From contig JAYODW010000093.1 of the NCBI GenBank assembly GCA_038116745.1, positions 1-5,270 of the forward strand: a DNA stretch of 5,270 nt. The letters are read 5' to 3'. Made by a program: the position numbers and the translations under genes. This DNA comes from JAYODW01 sp038116745. Its GTDB lineage: Bacteria > Pseudomonadota > Gammaproteobacteria > Ga0077536. Positions 5,267-5,270 of this stretch are shown piece after piece. How positions within the stretch are numbered: the first letter of the stretch is position 1; each line of letters begins with the position of its first letter. Under the pieces are notes generated by a model. The model was given only the letters and a program-made list of their open reading frames with translations. It did no database searches and was not told the origin of the DNA.

Positions 5267-5270
5267 GTGA

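Overview
This 5.27 kb window is chromosomal-looking DNA from a GC-rich bacterium (GC judged by eye at about 60%). Dense coding, a perfect AAAGGAGG ribosome binding site and the mix of families (class III CoA-transferase, crotonase, glutathione S-transferase, VOC proteins, NIPSNAP, DUF427) fit an environmental proteobacterium. Use of glutathione chemistry favours Proteobacteria over Actinobacteria. No finer placement is supported. I see no rRNA, tRNA, CRISPR array, insertion sequence, phage gene or attachment site.

Layout. Positions 1-614 (minus) hold a VOC-superfamily metalloenzyme whose 3' end lies off the left edge. A 254 bp divergent intergenic region separates it from a tandem-domain NIPSNAP gene at 869-1504 (plus), the only plus-strand gene. 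The rest is minus strand, read from right to left: a DUF427 protein (5266-4985), a crotonase-fold enoyl-CoA hydratase/isomerase (4960-4169), a second VOC protein (3985-3554), a CaiB/BaiF CoA-transferase (3417-2215) and a glutathione S-transferase (2218-1544). The last two overlap by an ATGA start/stop. GST and NIPSNAP converge across 39 bp.

Function. CaiB and GST are almost certainly co-translated; DUF427 and the crotonase are 24 bp apart and also look like one unit. Two non-coding gaps, 3418-3553 and 3986-4168, split the minus-strand run and contain inverted repeats and repeated half-sites, so it may be several transcription units. The gene set looks like part of an accessory catabolic locus in which a substrate, possibly glutathione-conjugated, is activated as a CoA ester, processed by a crotonase, and assisted by VOC and NIPSNAP enzymes. 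The substrate cannot be read from the sequence. The CaiB-GST pairing recalls the isoG/isoI/isoJ logic of isoprene catabolism, but no monooxygenase is visible here.

Most notable points: the crotonase lacks both canonical catalytic glutamates but keeps an acid at the dienoyl-CoA isomerase aspartate position; CaiB and GST are translationally coupled; and the two minus-strand gaps are unusually structured. All six complete proteins and the partial one belong to recognisable families; I did not find a wholly new type of system.
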